The position numbers and the translations under genes are program-made. Of a stretch of DNA of 64,000 nt, positions 28,461 through 38,543 are shown in pieces (within the stretch, counting starts at the first letter, position 1; each line of letters opens with the position of its first letter). Source of the stretch: Methanobrevibacter gottschalkii DSM 11977 (GTDB lineage Archaea; Methanobacteriota; Methanobacteria; Methanobacteriales; Methanobacteriaceae); NCBI RefSeq assembly GCF_003814835.1, contig NZ_RKRG01000002.1, forward strand, positions 124,001 to 188,000, in the 5' to 3' direction. The notes beneath the pieces were generated by a model. The model did not search any database and was not told the DNA's origin. It saw only the letters and a list, made by a program, of their open reading frames with translations.

Positions 28461-29257
28461 ATGAAAATCGCTTTAGCGCAGATGAAAATGGAAGAGGATA
28501 TTGAAGTTAATTATAAAAAATCATTAGATTTTATTCGTAAAGCTTCTAGTAAAGGTGCTAATTTAATATTTTTTCCAGAAATTCAATTAAATAGGTTTTT
28601 TCCACAATATTCTAATCTTAATAAAGATGATTTTTTTATAACTATGGATTCTAAGTATATTGCTGGAATTTGTGAGAAATGTAGGAAAAATAATATTTAT
28701 GCTGTTCCTAATTTTTATATTAAAGAGAATGATAATGAATATGACATGTGTTTATTCATTGATAATAATGGTAAAATAATGGTAATCAAAAAATGGTTCA
28801 TATTGCTCAATTTAAATATTTCTATGAGCAAGATTATTACATTCCCTCAGAAGAGGGTTTTAATATTTTTGATACTGAATTTGGCAAAATTGGTATTGTA
28901 ATATGCTTTGATAGGCACTATCCTGAAAGTATTAGGACCAGCGTATTAAAAGGAGCTCAATTAATCCTTATCCCTACGGCTAATACTGTTGATGAACCTA
29001 CTGAATTATTCCAATGGGAAGTTAGAGTTCCTGCTTTTCAAAATAGTGTAAATATTGCAATGTGTAACCGGGTTGGTGTTGAAGATAATATGACTTTTTC
29101 TGGTGAATCAATGGTTGTAGATTATAATGGGGAAATAGTGGATATTGCTGGTAGTGATGAAGAGTTATTATTATGTGATATTAATCTGTCTAATGTTATT
29201 GATGTTAGAAATAAAAAGACATATACTAGTTTACGCAGGACTGAATTATATCTATAG
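28461..29257 (+). pseudogene. Carbon-nitrogen hydrolase (nitrilase family), frameshifted
   Basis: Two overlapping frames (28461-28901 and 28793-29257) join into one nitrilase-superfamily protein of about 265 residues. The first holds the N-terminal part with catalytic Glu (FFPEIQ). The second holds the Lys region and catalytic Cys (GIVICFDRHYPES) and the C-terminal NRVGVEDNMTFSGES. The break lies in a run of six As at 28788-28793; a seventh A would restore the frame. Possible causes are a real mutation, phase variation, slippage at translation, or a sequencing error. The amide or nitrile substrate is unknown. Confidence 0.85.
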
Positions 29258-29273
29258 CTAAAATTTCATGATG

Positions 29274-29337
29274 AAAGTGGATTCGTATTTGGAGAATTGA
29301 ATCACAATTTTCCACTTTATAATGTTCAACATTATAA
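29274..29337. terminator. Nested hairpins in a convergent junction
   Basis: AAAGTGGA (29274-29281) pairs with TCCACTTT (29311-29318) around an inner AATTG/CAATT stem. A second palindrome follows immediately: a 10-base arm at 29317-29326 and its exact inverse at 29328-29337 around a single C. The nitrilase and nuclease genes converge here, so this is probably a two-way terminator. Confidence 0.6.
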
Positions 29338-29403
29338 ATTTTGCATATATTATATTTTTTAATATCCTGCAGTTTATACTGCTATGTTATTTTAAAGAAA
29401 ATA

Positions 29404-30144
29404 TTAAGGATTACATATTTCACATGGTGTATATCCTTGATTTATTGCATCAGTTCTGCTTGAAAAAAATACTTTATTGTGCTCGGACATATGATTAACA
29501 CTACTACAACCAGCAGTGTGGAATTTTCCAGTGTTTGCATTGCCAATATATTTTGCAGAATCTGAAGAGCTTGTGGATTCTGTACTTGTATGTGTTGTTG
29601 AAGATGAACTGTGTGTTGTATCTACATGTGTATTGGTGGTTCCCCACTCAAATGGATTGAATTCACTAGGAGGCATGTACATTATTTCTGCAAGACCTTC
29701 CTTTAATAGCATTTCATTAACATTTTTTCCATCAACAATAACAACTGCTAATGTTCTTCCATATCTGTCAGTAAATTTTGAATCATCGATATCAAGACCT
29801 ACTTTTTTATTTAAGCATAATTTTTGAACAAAATTTTTTGAAGTAATGTAACCTTCAACTCCTCTTTCAGGGGTGTTTACTCCAACAAAACGTATTTTCT
29901 TACCGTTATCTAAATAGATGGTGTCTCCATCAACAACTTTTGTGCAGACACCATTTTCTTCTACATGACAATTTGTCGTGTTATATTTATTCAGAATATC
30001 TGAAGCTGATAAATCATGATATTTTGATGTGGGAATATCATGTGAAAAACCGGTTCCCACATAAGCACTAGATATAGAAATAGTTCCAAGTGCAATTATT
30101 AAAATTATTAGTAATGAAAAAACATGTTTTTTAGTAATTGCCAT
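29404..30144 (-). CDS. Secreted thermonuclease-like (SNase) protein with Cys/His C-terminal domain
   Basis: This 246-residue protein has a signal peptide (MAITKKHVFSLLIILIIALGTISISSA), a staphylococcal nuclease domain (CTKVVDGDTIYLDNGKKIRFVGVNTPE with the metal-binding Asp residues, then DRYGRTLAVV), a Ser/Thr-rich linker and a C-terminal domain with GKFHTAGCSSV and TPCEICNP. That last domain resembles a metal-binding module seen on secreted nucleases. It probably degrades extracellular nucleic acid. GGAGGAA precedes the ATG. It sits opposite to, and splits, the marker-gene block. Confidence 0.85.
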   Translation of the reverse strand: MAITKKHVFSLLIILIIALGTISISSAYVGTGFSHDIPTSKYHDLSASDILNKYNTTNCHVEENGVCTKVVDGDTIYLDNGKKIRFVGVNTPERGVEGYITSKNFVQKLCLNKKVGLDIDDSKFTDRYGRTLAVVIVDGKNVNEMLLKEGLAEIMYMPPSEFNPFEWGTTNTHVDTTHSSSSTTHTSTESTSSSDSAKYIGNANTGKFHTAGCSSVNHMSEHNKVFFSSRTDAINQGYTPCEICNP

Positions 30145-30271
30145 AATTTTTTCCTCCTTAAAATATTGTTATCATTGTGTGTTAATATATTTGTGCATGC
30201 ATATAAATAAATTTAATATATAATAAGATTAAAAATATAAACTATTATAAAATTCTTAATTAGGAGATTGT

Positions 30272-31819
30272 ATGTTAATTAAAATTAATGGAGAAGAAAT
30301 GGATGTGGCAGAAGCTTCCACAATTCAGGATGTAATTGAGGAAACTAATGCTCCATATACTCCTGGTAGTATTGTTTGTTTAATTAAGGGTAAAAAAGAA
30401 CTTGAAAAAAATATTAGTAAATATAAAATTAGAACTAATAAAGGCTCTATTGTTATCCAATTAGACGAATCTGATGAAGCCAAACCACTTGTGGATATTT
30501 GGAAAAATCAGTATGATGAATTTGTTGATTTAAACATCAGATGGTCTACTACAACTGAGGTGGCTATTGGTCCAATTGTAACTGATTTGGAACCAACTTC
30601 AGAAGAATACAAATATTACGAAGGAGATGTTGTTTTAAGTTTATCTAGTTTTAGTAATGAGTCTACTCATTTAATATTGCTTAAAGATAATACCACTAAT
30701 GTCTATAGTGTACCTCCATTTAATAAGGGTATTTTTGCTCGCGTTATTGGTGGTAAGAAAACTTTAGATAACTTAACTGATGACGATTCAGTAAGTAGTA
30801 TTGAACCAATTATTGAGAGAAGCACAACAAAGGATATTGTATCAGTATCTGATTTAACTACTGTTTTAGAAGAAGGCAATGAATTGTATACTTACATGTC
30901 TTTTGATATTGATGAAGAATCCCCAGTTTGTGTGGAACATTTATTTGCACTTATAAAAGATGGCAAAATGAAGGTTTCATATGAAAGTGAATCATTTTTA
31001 GGTTTTTATGAACTAGCCAGTCTTGAAAAGCCTAAAGAGCATGTTACAAAAAGAAATAGAGGAACAATCACTGTTAGAAGTGATGGTGTAGGTGTTGGAA
31101 AACTTTTCATCTATCGTGAAAATAGAGTGTTATCTCCAAATCACACTACTGTTGGAAATGTAGTGAAGGGTATGGAACTTATTGATGCTGCAAAAGAAAA
31201 TGAATTTATTACAGTTAAAGCTGAACAAGGTAGGTTAATGTTGTTAAATAAAACTCAAGCTGAGGCTACTGAAATGCTTTCTGCTGCAGGTGTTGAACAT
31301 ATGATAGATGGACTTGTTGATGATAATGCTATTATTGTTGAGCAAACTCCTCAACATACAATTGATATCCTAAAAGAGGGTAAAGTTATTACTAAAGCTA
31401 TTAATAAAGATGATTTATGCACAATTAAGTTTACCGATAATGCTCCAAGATCTGTAAGGTACTTTAAATTACTGTCTGGTCTTTTGGAAAATCCTGTAGG
31501 TCAAATTAAAATTCACTTTGCAGTACCGGGAATGCATATTGTCATTTTTGAAGGGGATAAAAAAGCAGCTAAAGGTTTAGTCCCTGAAAATAATCCTGTT
31601 GATAAAGTTATAAGGGGTCAAATAGGAATTACTAATATGGCTTCAAAAAGTGCTGGTTTGATTGGTATTAGATTTGAAGATAATTCTGATTTTGGACCGA
31701 CTGCTGAAACTTTTGATGCGACAAATATAATTGGAGATATTACTTCTGATTATGATTATCTTGAAAATTTAAAAGAAGGAGTTGTGGTGTATGTTGCCGA
31801 ATCTAACAATGAGTCCTAA
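30272..31819 (+). CDS. Methanogenesis marker protein 3 (UPF0288)
   Basis: This 515-residue protein matches the methanogen-only UPF0288/marker 3 family: an N-terminal ubiquitin-like part ([20 protein letters not shown]), then two segments resembling cyclophilin-type folds ([35 protein letters not shown]). Marker 3 has been found in preparations that activate methyl-coenzyme M reductase. AGGAG precedes the ATG, and a TATA-like box lies about 45 bases upstream. It overlaps the next gene by 29 bases. Confidence 0.88.
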   Translation: MLIKINGEEMDVAEASTIQDVIEETNAPYTPGSIVCLIKGKKELEKNISKYKIRTNKGSIVIQLDESDEAKPLVDIWKNQYDEFVDLNIRWSTTTEVAIGPIVTDLEPTSEEYKYYEGDVVLSLSSFSNESTHLILLKDNTTNVYSVPPFNKGIFARVIGGKKTLDNLTDDDSVSSIEPIIERSTTKDIVSVSDLTTVLEEGNELYTYMSFDIDEESPVCVEHLFALIKDGKMKVSYESESFLGFYELASLEKPKEHVTKRNRGTITVRSDGVGVGKLFIYRENRVLSPNHTTVGNVVKGMELIDAAKENEFITVKAEQGRLMLLNKTQAEATEMLSAAGVEHMIDGLVDDNAIIVEQTPQHTIDILKEGKVITKAINKDDLCTIKFTDNAPRSVRYFKLLSGLLENPVGQIKIHFAVPGMHIVIFEGDKKAAKGLVPENNPVDKVIRGQIGITNMASKSAGLIGIRFEDNSDFGPTAETFDATNIIGDITSDYDYLENLKEGVVVYVAESNNES

Positions 31820-32264
31820 TTTGGGTACAGAAGATTGGGATCCTGATGTAATTACTCGTATGATTTTTATTGGACCTGGAGCACATGTAAGTGAACAGCA
31901 AGTTGTTAATGAGTTTCATATGCTTGGTTTGCCACTTACTATTAAAAATACTTGTTATGGATCTATGATTAGTGGAAAAAGTGAAGATGTTTATAAAGCT
32001 ATTAAAGAGATTAGAAAACTTGACCCTAGCCACATTTTTACAAAAGAAAGAGGATTTGCACCAGGTGATCCTAGAAGGTGTAGAGGTCATAGATTTGGTC
32101 CAAGAGAAGGTTTCCACCAGATGGAAAAAGAGTATAAGATACTTGGTTTTGTTTCAGAGGCTCTGGAAAACCCTAAAGAAGTTGAAATTGAAGAGAAAAA
32201 ACCAATTGATGTTGACGAATTTAAAAAAATCATGAACAAATGTTTAGATAAAAAGAATAGGTGA
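31791..32264 (+). CDS. Methanogenesis marker protein 6
   Basis: This 157-residue methanogen-specific protein contains [39 protein letters not shown] and [24 protein letters not shown], typical of marker 6. AAGGAG within the marker 3 gene lies nine bases before ATG 31791; ATG 31809 is an alternative. The overlap with marker 3 and the four-base gap to marker 5 indicate one translationally coupled operon. Confidence 0.85.
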   Translation: MLPNLTMSPNLGTEDWDPDVITRMIFIGPGAHVSEQQVVNEFHMLGLPLTIKNTCYGSMISGKSEDVYKAIKEIRKLDPSHIFTKERGFAPGDPRRCRGHRFGPREGFHQMEKEYKILGFVSEALENPKEVEIEEKKPIDVDEFKKIMNKCLDKKNR

Positions 32265-32268
32265 AATT

Positions 32269-32724
32269 ATGGTTAAAATCGCTTTATATCCTCCAAATTC
32301 ATTAATTTTAGCAGATTTATTAGAAAGGAAAGGTCATGTTCCTTTAGTTCTTCAAAAACAAATTAGACAAAAAATTAAGGATCCGGAGATTGATTCTCCA
32401 CCAATGAATATTACTGAAGAAGATCCTCTCAACGGACTTAAATATGCTGCAATCGAAGTTCCTTCAGGAGTACGTGGAAGAATGTCTCTTATTGGTCCTC
32501 TTATAGATGAAGCAGAAGCGGCTATTATAGTTGATGGTGCTCCATATGGTTTTGGTTGTATTGGATGTGCAAGAACAAATGAATTATCAATATTTTTACT
32601 TAGGAACAAAGGTATTCCAGTTTTAGAATTAAAATATCCTGATAATCAAGATGAAACTTATGTTATGGTGAATGCAATTAATGAATTTGTAGATTCACTT
32701 GAAGAAACTATTGGGGAGGAATAA
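32269..32724 (+). CDS. Methanogenesis marker protein 5
   Basis: This 151-residue protein starts [23 protein letters not shown] and has [17 protein letters not shown] with a CxxC near its centre, matching marker 5. The two conserved cysteines may bind metal or take part in cluster handling; this is inference. TAGGTGA lies before the ATG, and marker 15 follows two bases after the stop. Confidence 0.85.
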   Translation: MVKIALYPPNSLILADLLERKGHVPLVLQKQIRQKIKDPEIDSPPMNITEEDPLNGLKYAAIEVPSGVRGRMSLIGPLIDEAEAAIIVDGAPYGFGCIGCARTNELSIFLLRNKGIPVLELKYPDNQDETYVMVNAINEFVDSLEETIGEE

Positions 32725-32726
32725 TA

Positions 32727-33968
32727 ATGGTAAAAATTGCTTTAGTTTCATGTGGGACAGAATATAGTGGGATTCAAAAAGAAATTGAAAAGGCAGCAAA
32801 TAAATTTGGTGCTGAAATTATTCTTCCTGAAATTGATTTAGATTACATTGATGAATCTTATGTAAAATTCGGATTTTCAGCTCAAAGCTCAAGTTTAAAA
32901 TTGATGATTGCAAGAGCAATGGCTATTGTGGAAGGTAGATGCAGGCCTGATGCCGTATTTATTGCAACTTGTTTTAGATGTGCAGAAGCAGCACTAGTAA
33001 GAAATGAAGTAAGAAGATTCATACAAAATAATACACGTATTCCAGTTGTTACTTATTCATTTACTGAAAGAACAAAGGCAGATGAATTATTTATTCGTAT
33101 GGAAGCATTGGCTACTACTGTAACTCGTAGAAATATTCTTGCTCGTGAAAAACAAGAAGGTCTTACTCTTGGTTTAGACTCAGGTTCAACAACAACAAAA
33201 GCAGTTCTCATGGAAAACAATAATGTTATTGGGACTGGTTGGACATCTACTAAAGATATCATTGAATCTGCAAATATTGCAGCTGCTGAGGCATTTGAAG
33301 GTACTGGTTATACCTGGGATGATATTGATGGTATTGGAACTACCGGTTATGGTAGATTTACAATGGGTGAAAAATTTGGTGCTGAACTTGTCCAAGAAGA
33401 ATTGTCTGTTAATGCAAAAGGTGCAGTATATTTAGCAGATTGTCAAAAAGGAGAGGCTACAGTATTAGATATTGGTGGTATGGATAACAAAGTAATCACT
33501 GTAAACAATGGTATTCCTGATAACTTTACTATGGGAGGCATTTGTGCAGGTGCATCTGGAAGATTTTTAGATATGACTTCCCGTAGATTAGATGTAGATA
33601 TTACTGAGTTAGGTCCTCTTGCTGTACAAGGTGATTGGAGAAATGCTATGTTAAATTCATATTGTATTGTATTTGGTATTCAGGATCTTGTTACTACATT
33701 AGCTGCTGGTGGTTCTAAAGCTGATGTGGCGGCAGCAGCATGTCATTCCGTATCCGAACAGGTTTATGAACAACAACTCCAGGAAATTGATATTCGCGAA
33801 CCTTTGATACAAGTTGGTGGAACAAGTTTAATTTCTGGTCTTGTTGAAGCAGTAAGTGAAACTTTAGGTGGAATCGATGTTATTGTACCTGAATATTCTC
33901 AACATATTGGTGCTGTAGGCTGTGCACTTTTAGTATCCGGTATGGGACACAGACAAGATGATAAATAA
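32727..33968 (+). CDS. Methanogenesis marker protein 15 (CoA dehydratase activator-like ATPase)
   Basis: This 413-residue protein has a methanogen-specific N-terminal domain (to about residue 145) and an ASKHA ATPase domain related to 2-hydroxyacyl-CoA dehydratase activators ([50 protein letters not shown]). Activators of this kind bind a 4Fe-4S cluster between two subunits and use ATP to drive low-potential electrons. That fits the ATP-dependent reductive activation of methyl-coenzyme M reductase. Confidence 0.9.
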   Translation: MVKIALVSCGTEYSGIQKEIEKAANKFGAEIILPEIDLDYIDESYVKFGFSAQSSSLKLMIARAMAIVEGRCRPDAVFIATCFRCAEAALVRNEVRRFIQNNTRIPVVTYSFTERTKADELFIRMEALATTVTRRNILAREKQEGLTLGLDSGSTTTKAVLMENNNVIGTGWTSTKDIIESANIAAAEAFEGTGYTWDDIDGIGTTGYGRFTMGEKFGAELVQEELSVNAKGAVYLADCQKGEATVLDIGGMDNKVITVNNGIPDNFTMGGICAGASGRFLDMTSRRLDVDITELGPLAVQGDWRNAMLNSYCIVFGIQDLVTTLAAGGSKADVAAAACHSVSEQVYEQQLQEIDIREPLIQVGGTSLISGLVEAVSETLGGIDVIVPEYSQHIGAVGCALLVSGMGHRQDDK

Positions 33969-33992
33969 ATATGAAGTAAAAGGGTTGATTTG

Positions 33993-34553
33993 ATGCTAGT
34001 TGAATGTTATGATGAGAGAGGTGCAGAGGTTTATGAAATCATCATTAAACAGATTTTTCAAGATCTGGTTCTAGGTTCTTCTGTTGATGATTTGAAAGCT
34101 TATGTGAATCCAGATGACCCTGTATTTGTTTTGGCTATTAAAATGAGAAAAACTTCTAATGTTATTAAGTTTGAAGATGTTGCTAATTTAATGTATAATA
34201 AACAAAACGATGTTACAACAATTTTGATTGATAATGAGAATTATCTTCCCAATATTCTTAAAGAATTATGGAAAAGATTTTCAAGAGATGAAATCTATCA
34301 ACCAAATAGATATCAGCTTGAAATTAAAGGGGATTTCACTGAGTTAGGATCTATTGTTGTAGATGATCCTCATTCTAATTTACGAAGACGTATTTATGAT
34401 GCAGTATTCCGGATATTGCCTGAAGGATTTAAAATCATTAAAGATTTGTCTACTGAAGATATTGTGACTGTTGTAGCTACTGATGAGTTAATTAAAGATG
34501 CATGGATTGAAAAAGCTCTGGAATTTATTGATGAGTTGAACAAAGGTATTTAG
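33993..34553 (+). CDS. Methanogenesis marker protein 17
   Basis: This 186-residue protein (MLVECYDERGAEVYEIIIKQIFQDLVL, then NYLPNILKELWKRFSRDEIYQPNRYQLEI) matches marker 17, another protein reported with the methyl-coenzyme M reductase activation fraction. AAGGG lies upstream of ATG 33993; a TTG directly before it is less likely. It ends the marker operon 24 bases after marker 15; nifB has its own TATA box just beyond the stop. Confidence 0.83.
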   Translation: MLVECYDERGAEVYEIIIKQIFQDLVLGSSVDDLKAYVNPDDPVFVLAIKMRKTSNVIKFEDVANLMYNKQNDVTTILIDNENYLPNILKELWKRFSRDEIYQPNRYQLEIKGDFTELGSIVVDDPHSNLRRRIYDAVFRILPEGFKIIKDLSTEDIVTVVATDELIKDAWIEKALEFIDELNKGI

Positions 34554-34558
34554 AAAAC

Positions 34559-34566
34559 TTTATATA
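34559..34566 (+). promoter_or_regulatory. TATA box for the NifB-type gene
   Basis: TTTATATA directly after the marker 17 stop codon, about 56 bases before the NifB ATG, with AAGGAG in between. The nifB-like gene can therefore be transcribed apart from the markers. Confidence 0.55.
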
Positions 34567-34621
34567 TTTGTTCGTAACAATAGAAATTAACAGGAGTTAT
34601 ATTTTAAGGAGTAGTGGTATT

Positions 34622-35488
34622 ATGAATGAACACAAAGGTTCAAGATTTGCACATATTACAAGAGCACATCCATGTTTTAATGAAAAAATGCATGATAAAG
34701 TCGGAAGAGCACATGTGCCAGTTGCACCAAAATGCAATATCTTTTGTAATTTCTGTACAAGAGATATTAACAACGAAGAAGACAGACCTGGTGTAACAAG
34801 TTGTATTATGCAGCCTGATGATGCAATCAATCATATTAATGATGTTACTGCAGATGGTCCAATTTCAGTTGTAGGGGTAGCGGGGCCTGGAGATTCACTA
34901 GCTAATGATGAAACATTTGAATTCTTTGAAAAATTAGCTACTGAACAACCTGATTTAATTAAATGTATGAGTACAAATGGGCTTTTACTTCCAAAATATG
35001 CAGATAGACTTGCAGAACTTGGAGTGAATTCCGTCACTGTTACAATAAATGCGATTGATCCGGATATTGCTGTAGACATTTATTCATTTATTAAATACGA
35101 AGGAAAAGTCTACAAAGGTTATGAAGCAGTGGAAATTTTAATTAAAAATCAATTAGAAGGTGTTGAAAAAGCAGCAGCTAATGGTTTAGTAGTTAAAGTT
35201 AATTCTGTTTTAATTCCCGGAGTAAATGATGAACATATTGTTGAAATTGCTCGTGAAGTTGAAAAACGTGGTGCAGCTTTAATGAATATTTTGCCTTTGA
35301 TTCCGTTAGGAAAAATGAAACATTTGCAAAGGCCTGACTGTTCTATGATGGAAAAAGTCAGAGAAGAAGTTGAAGAAATTATACCTGTGTTTAGAGCATG
35401 TACTCAATGTAGAGCGGATGCTTATGGAATTCCAGGTAAAAAAAGCGAAGACCATCATTTAGGAATGACTCCACAAAGTCATTACTAA
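34622..35488 (+). CDS. nifB: NifB-type radical SAM iron-sulfur cluster synthase
   Basis: This 288-residue protein lacks the C-terminal NifX-like domain of bacterial NifB, as usual in archaea. HPCFNEKMHDKVGRAHVPVAPKC leads into the radical SAM cysteines Cys38, Cys42 and Cys45. RPGVTS and the C-terminal CTQCRADAYGIPG match the auxiliary cluster ligands of NifB. NifB fuses two 4Fe-4S units with a carbide to form the 8Fe precursor of nitrogenase cofactor. No nifH, nifD or nifK is seen in the window; its neighbours are reductase-activation markers. Confidence 0.88.
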   Translation: MNEHKGSRFAHITRAHPCFNEKMHDKVGRAHVPVAPKCNIFCNFCTRDINNEEDRPGVTSCIMQPDDAINHINDVTADGPISVVGVAGPGDSLANDETFEFFEKLATEQPDLIKCMSTNGLLLPKYADRLAELGVNSVTVTINAIDPDIAVDIYSFIKYEGKVYKGYEAVEILIKNQLEGVEKAAANGLVVKVNSVLIPGVNDEHIVEIAREVEKRGAALMNILPLIPLGKMKHLQRPDCSMMEKVREEVEEIIPVFRACTQCRADAYGIPGKKSEDHHLGMTPQSHY

Positions 35489-35554
35489 ATAATTTTCTTA
35501 TTTTTACTATTTTTAGTTTATCTGTTAATTTTCAATTATTGTTTTTTATTTATT

Positions 35555-35663
35555 TGAGTATTCGCCAAAAGTAATTTTTTCGATACAAATTTTTCTTTGT
35601 TTTTGAATTGAAGTAATTTTAATCAGTTTCAAAAATTGATTTTAGATTTTTGGCTGACACTCA
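35555..35663. mobile_element. Probable decayed MITE related to the IS at 43.6-45.5 kb
   Basis: TGAGTATTCGCCAAAA (35555-35570) is inverted at 35648-35663 with 13 of 16 positions matching. Both ends resemble the terminal repeat of the IS1182-like element (core GCCAAAA; T-rich after it). The 109-base unit holds no gene and lies in the gap between nifB and ppaC. The rest of this gap (35664-35824) holds only a promoter for ppaC. Confidence 0.55.
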
Positions 35664-35824
35664 TCAATGTATTTATAGATTAAATAATTTATTTTGTTAT
35701 TTGATATTATGTAGGGGACATACAATAAAAAATTATGTATGGACGTCTATTTTATAGCAATATTAAATATGGATAAAATACAAACTAATAAATTAATATT
35801 TATTTTATCAAGAGGAAAGATAAT

Positions 35825-36745
35825 ATGGTTAAAACTTATGTTTTTGGACATAAAAGTCCGGATAGTGATTCAATCACTTCAAGTTTAGTAATGACTAACT
35901 TAGAAAAGGAATTAGGTAATACAGAAGTTCAAGCTTATAGGTTAGGAAATATCAATAAAGAAACAGAATTTATTTTAAATTATTTAGATATTGATGCACC
36001 TGAGCTTTTAGAAAATATTGAAGATGATGCTAATGTTATTTTAGTAGATCATAATTCTCCTTCCGAATCTGTTGAGAATTTAGAAAATGCAAACATTTTA
36101 AAAGTTGTTGACCACCATAAATTAGCTTTAAAAACTTCATATCCTTTGTTCTTAAGATTTGAACCAGTTGGATGTACTGAAACTATTTTATGTAAATTGT
36201 ATGAAGAGAACAATGTTGAAATTACAAAGGAAATGGCTACATTAATGCTTTCGGCTATTATTTCTGATACTTTACTTTTAAAATCTCCAACCACTACTGA
36301 AGATGATAAAAAAGCTGTTACAAAACTTTCTAAAATTGCTGAAATTGATGTAGAAGAATATGGTTTAAAAATGCTTAAAGCCGGAACTGATTTGAGCAGT
36401 TTTTCAATTGAGGAGATTTTAGCATTAGATGCAAAACAAATTGATTTTAAAAATGTAAAGTCTATTGTTAATCAAGTAAATACTGCTAGTATTCCTGATG
36501 TTTTAGAAATGAAGGATGAATTAGAAGAAGGTATGAATAAAATTATTGAAAAAGAAAACTTAGATTTGTTCATGCTTTTAATAACTGACATTGTAAATAG
36601 TAATTCACAAGTTATTGCACTTGGAAAAAATGCTGATCTTGTTGAAAAATCATATGACATTAAACTTGAAGACAACATGGTTTTACTTGAAGGTGTTGTT
36701 TCACGTAAAAAACAAGTTGTTCCAATAATGACTGAAAACGCATAA
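35825..36745 (+). CDS. ppaC: Manganese-dependent inorganic pyrophosphatase
   Basis: This 306-residue family II (DHH) pyrophosphatase has the Mn ligand motifs GHKSPDSDS, LVDHNS and VVDHHK and a C-terminal DHHA2 domain ending VSRKKQVVP. It hydrolyses pyrophosphate to drive biosynthesis. GAGGAAAG precedes the ATG. It is a single gene followed by an A/T-stem terminator. Confidence 0.95.
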   Translation: MVKTYVFGHKSPDSDSITSSLVMTNLEKELGNTEVQAYRLGNINKETEFILNYLDIDAPELLENIEDDANVILVDHNSPSESVENLENANILKVVDHHKLALKTSYPLFLRFEPVGCTETILCKLYEENNVEITKEMATLMLSAIISDTLLLKSPTTTEDDKKAVTKLSKIAEIDVEEYGLKMLKAGTDLSSFSIEEILALDAKQIDFKNVKSIVNQVNTASIPDVLEMKDELEEGMNKIIEKENLDLFMLLITDIVNSNSQVIALGKNADLVEKSYDIKLEDNMVLLEGVVSRKKQVVPIMTENA

Positions 36746-36761
36746 TTTTTTAGGTATTACT

Positions 36762-36787
36762 AAAAAAAGCCTTTTTAAGGTTTTTTC
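36762..36787 (+). terminator. Terminator after ppaC
   Basis: A run of seven As plus GCCTT folds onto AAGG plus six Ts with one bulged G. It lies 16 bases after the stop codon. Confidence 0.55.
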
Positions 36788-36825
36788 ATAAAAATTTATA
36801 AATGATAATGTTAAAAGTATTAAAC

Positions 36826-36975
36826 AATGTATTTATAATACATTTCTAATCAATCCATTTCGGATATTAAAATAGATGGGAGCATAATTATAAAACCTTT
36901 AATTGTATTTTTATACATTAAAATTAGAAACTAACGTTAATTATGCTTTCTCTTTTTAATAATATTTTTTTTTTA
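36826..36975 (+). promoter_or_regulatory. Candidate folded leader upstream of mtnA
   Basis: A TTTATAAAT box (about 36794) precedes two predicted structures. AATGTATT (36826-36833) pairs with AATACATT (36837-36844). AGCATAATTA (36881-36890) pairs with its exact inverse TAATTATGCT (36938-36947), enclosing an inner TGTAT/ATACA hairpin. T-rich runs follow directly, then the mtnA ribosome site. The arrangement looks like an attenuator or riboswitch-type leader; no known class is recognised. Confidence 0.45.
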
Positions 36976-36990
36976 AAATAAGGTGTTAAT

Positions 36991-37920
<930 letters not shown>

Positions 37921-38069
37921 ACAATAATTATATTCTATTTTTTTAACATTAACAAAATGAAATGCATTTTCATGATATTATTTATATAAGTTTATTTATA
38001 GTTATTTTATCGAATGTTTGTGGCTGTTGAATTTATTAGTTAAATAAATAATGCAGTTGGTGCATTAAA

Positions 38070-38516
38070 ATGAATAAAAAAATTGTAATATTGGTTATTG
38101 TTGTAATTATTGCTGTTTTACTATTATTTTTAGTTTATGCTAATAATGATTCTTCAAGTAATTCAAATAGGACTATTTTAAATGTGTCTTCTGAAGGTCC
38201 AATTGAGCTTTCTAAAATAACTGATGATATTAAAAACAATTCCTATTATGAGGGATATGATGTTGAAACTTTAAGATGGATGGAATCATTAGGGGATAAG
38301 TATGTTTTCAAATCAAATGATGAAATTGTAATTATGGATAAGTGGGATGCAGACAAAATTCCTTCCGCTTATGTTTGTGATGCTTATTTCCGGGAGATAT
38401 TTTCATGCAATGTTTTGGAGAATCGTACATTAGGTGATGGAAATCATTTTAAGGATGTTCTATTTATTAAGAATGTTGAATTCATTGATGAGGAAGTGCA
38501 TTATATTCAAATTTAA
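38070..38516 (+). CDS. Hypothetical membrane-anchored protein
   Basis: This 148-residue protein has an N-terminal hydrophobic segment (KIVILVIVVIIAVLLLFLVYA) that anchors it in the membrane or acts as an uncleaved signal, followed by an Asn/Ser linker and an outside domain (about residues 45-148) with conserved-looking acidic and aromatic residues and two Cys. I recognise no family. The ATG lies 12 bases after a GTTGG segment, a weak ribosome site. It is convergent with trm5. Confidence 0.65.
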   Translation: MNKKIVILVIVVIIAVLLLFLVYANNDSSSNSNRTILNVSSEGPIELSKITDDIKNNSYYEGYDVETLRWMESLGDKYVFKSNDEIVIMDKWDADKIPSAYVCDAYFREIFSCNVLENRTLGDGNHFKDVLFIKNVEFIDEEVHYIQI

Positions 38517-38543
38517 TATTTGCATATGGCTTTTAAACTTTTT

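Noticed and set aside
30272-31819. Marker 3 as a peptidyl-prolyl isomerase
   Set aside because: There is only loose resemblance to the cyclophilin fold; I see no conserved isomerase active-site residues.
34622-35488. NifB as evidence for nitrogen fixation in this organism
   Set aside because: No other nif gene is in the window and the neighbours are methanogenesis markers; NifB alone does not show nitrogen fixation.
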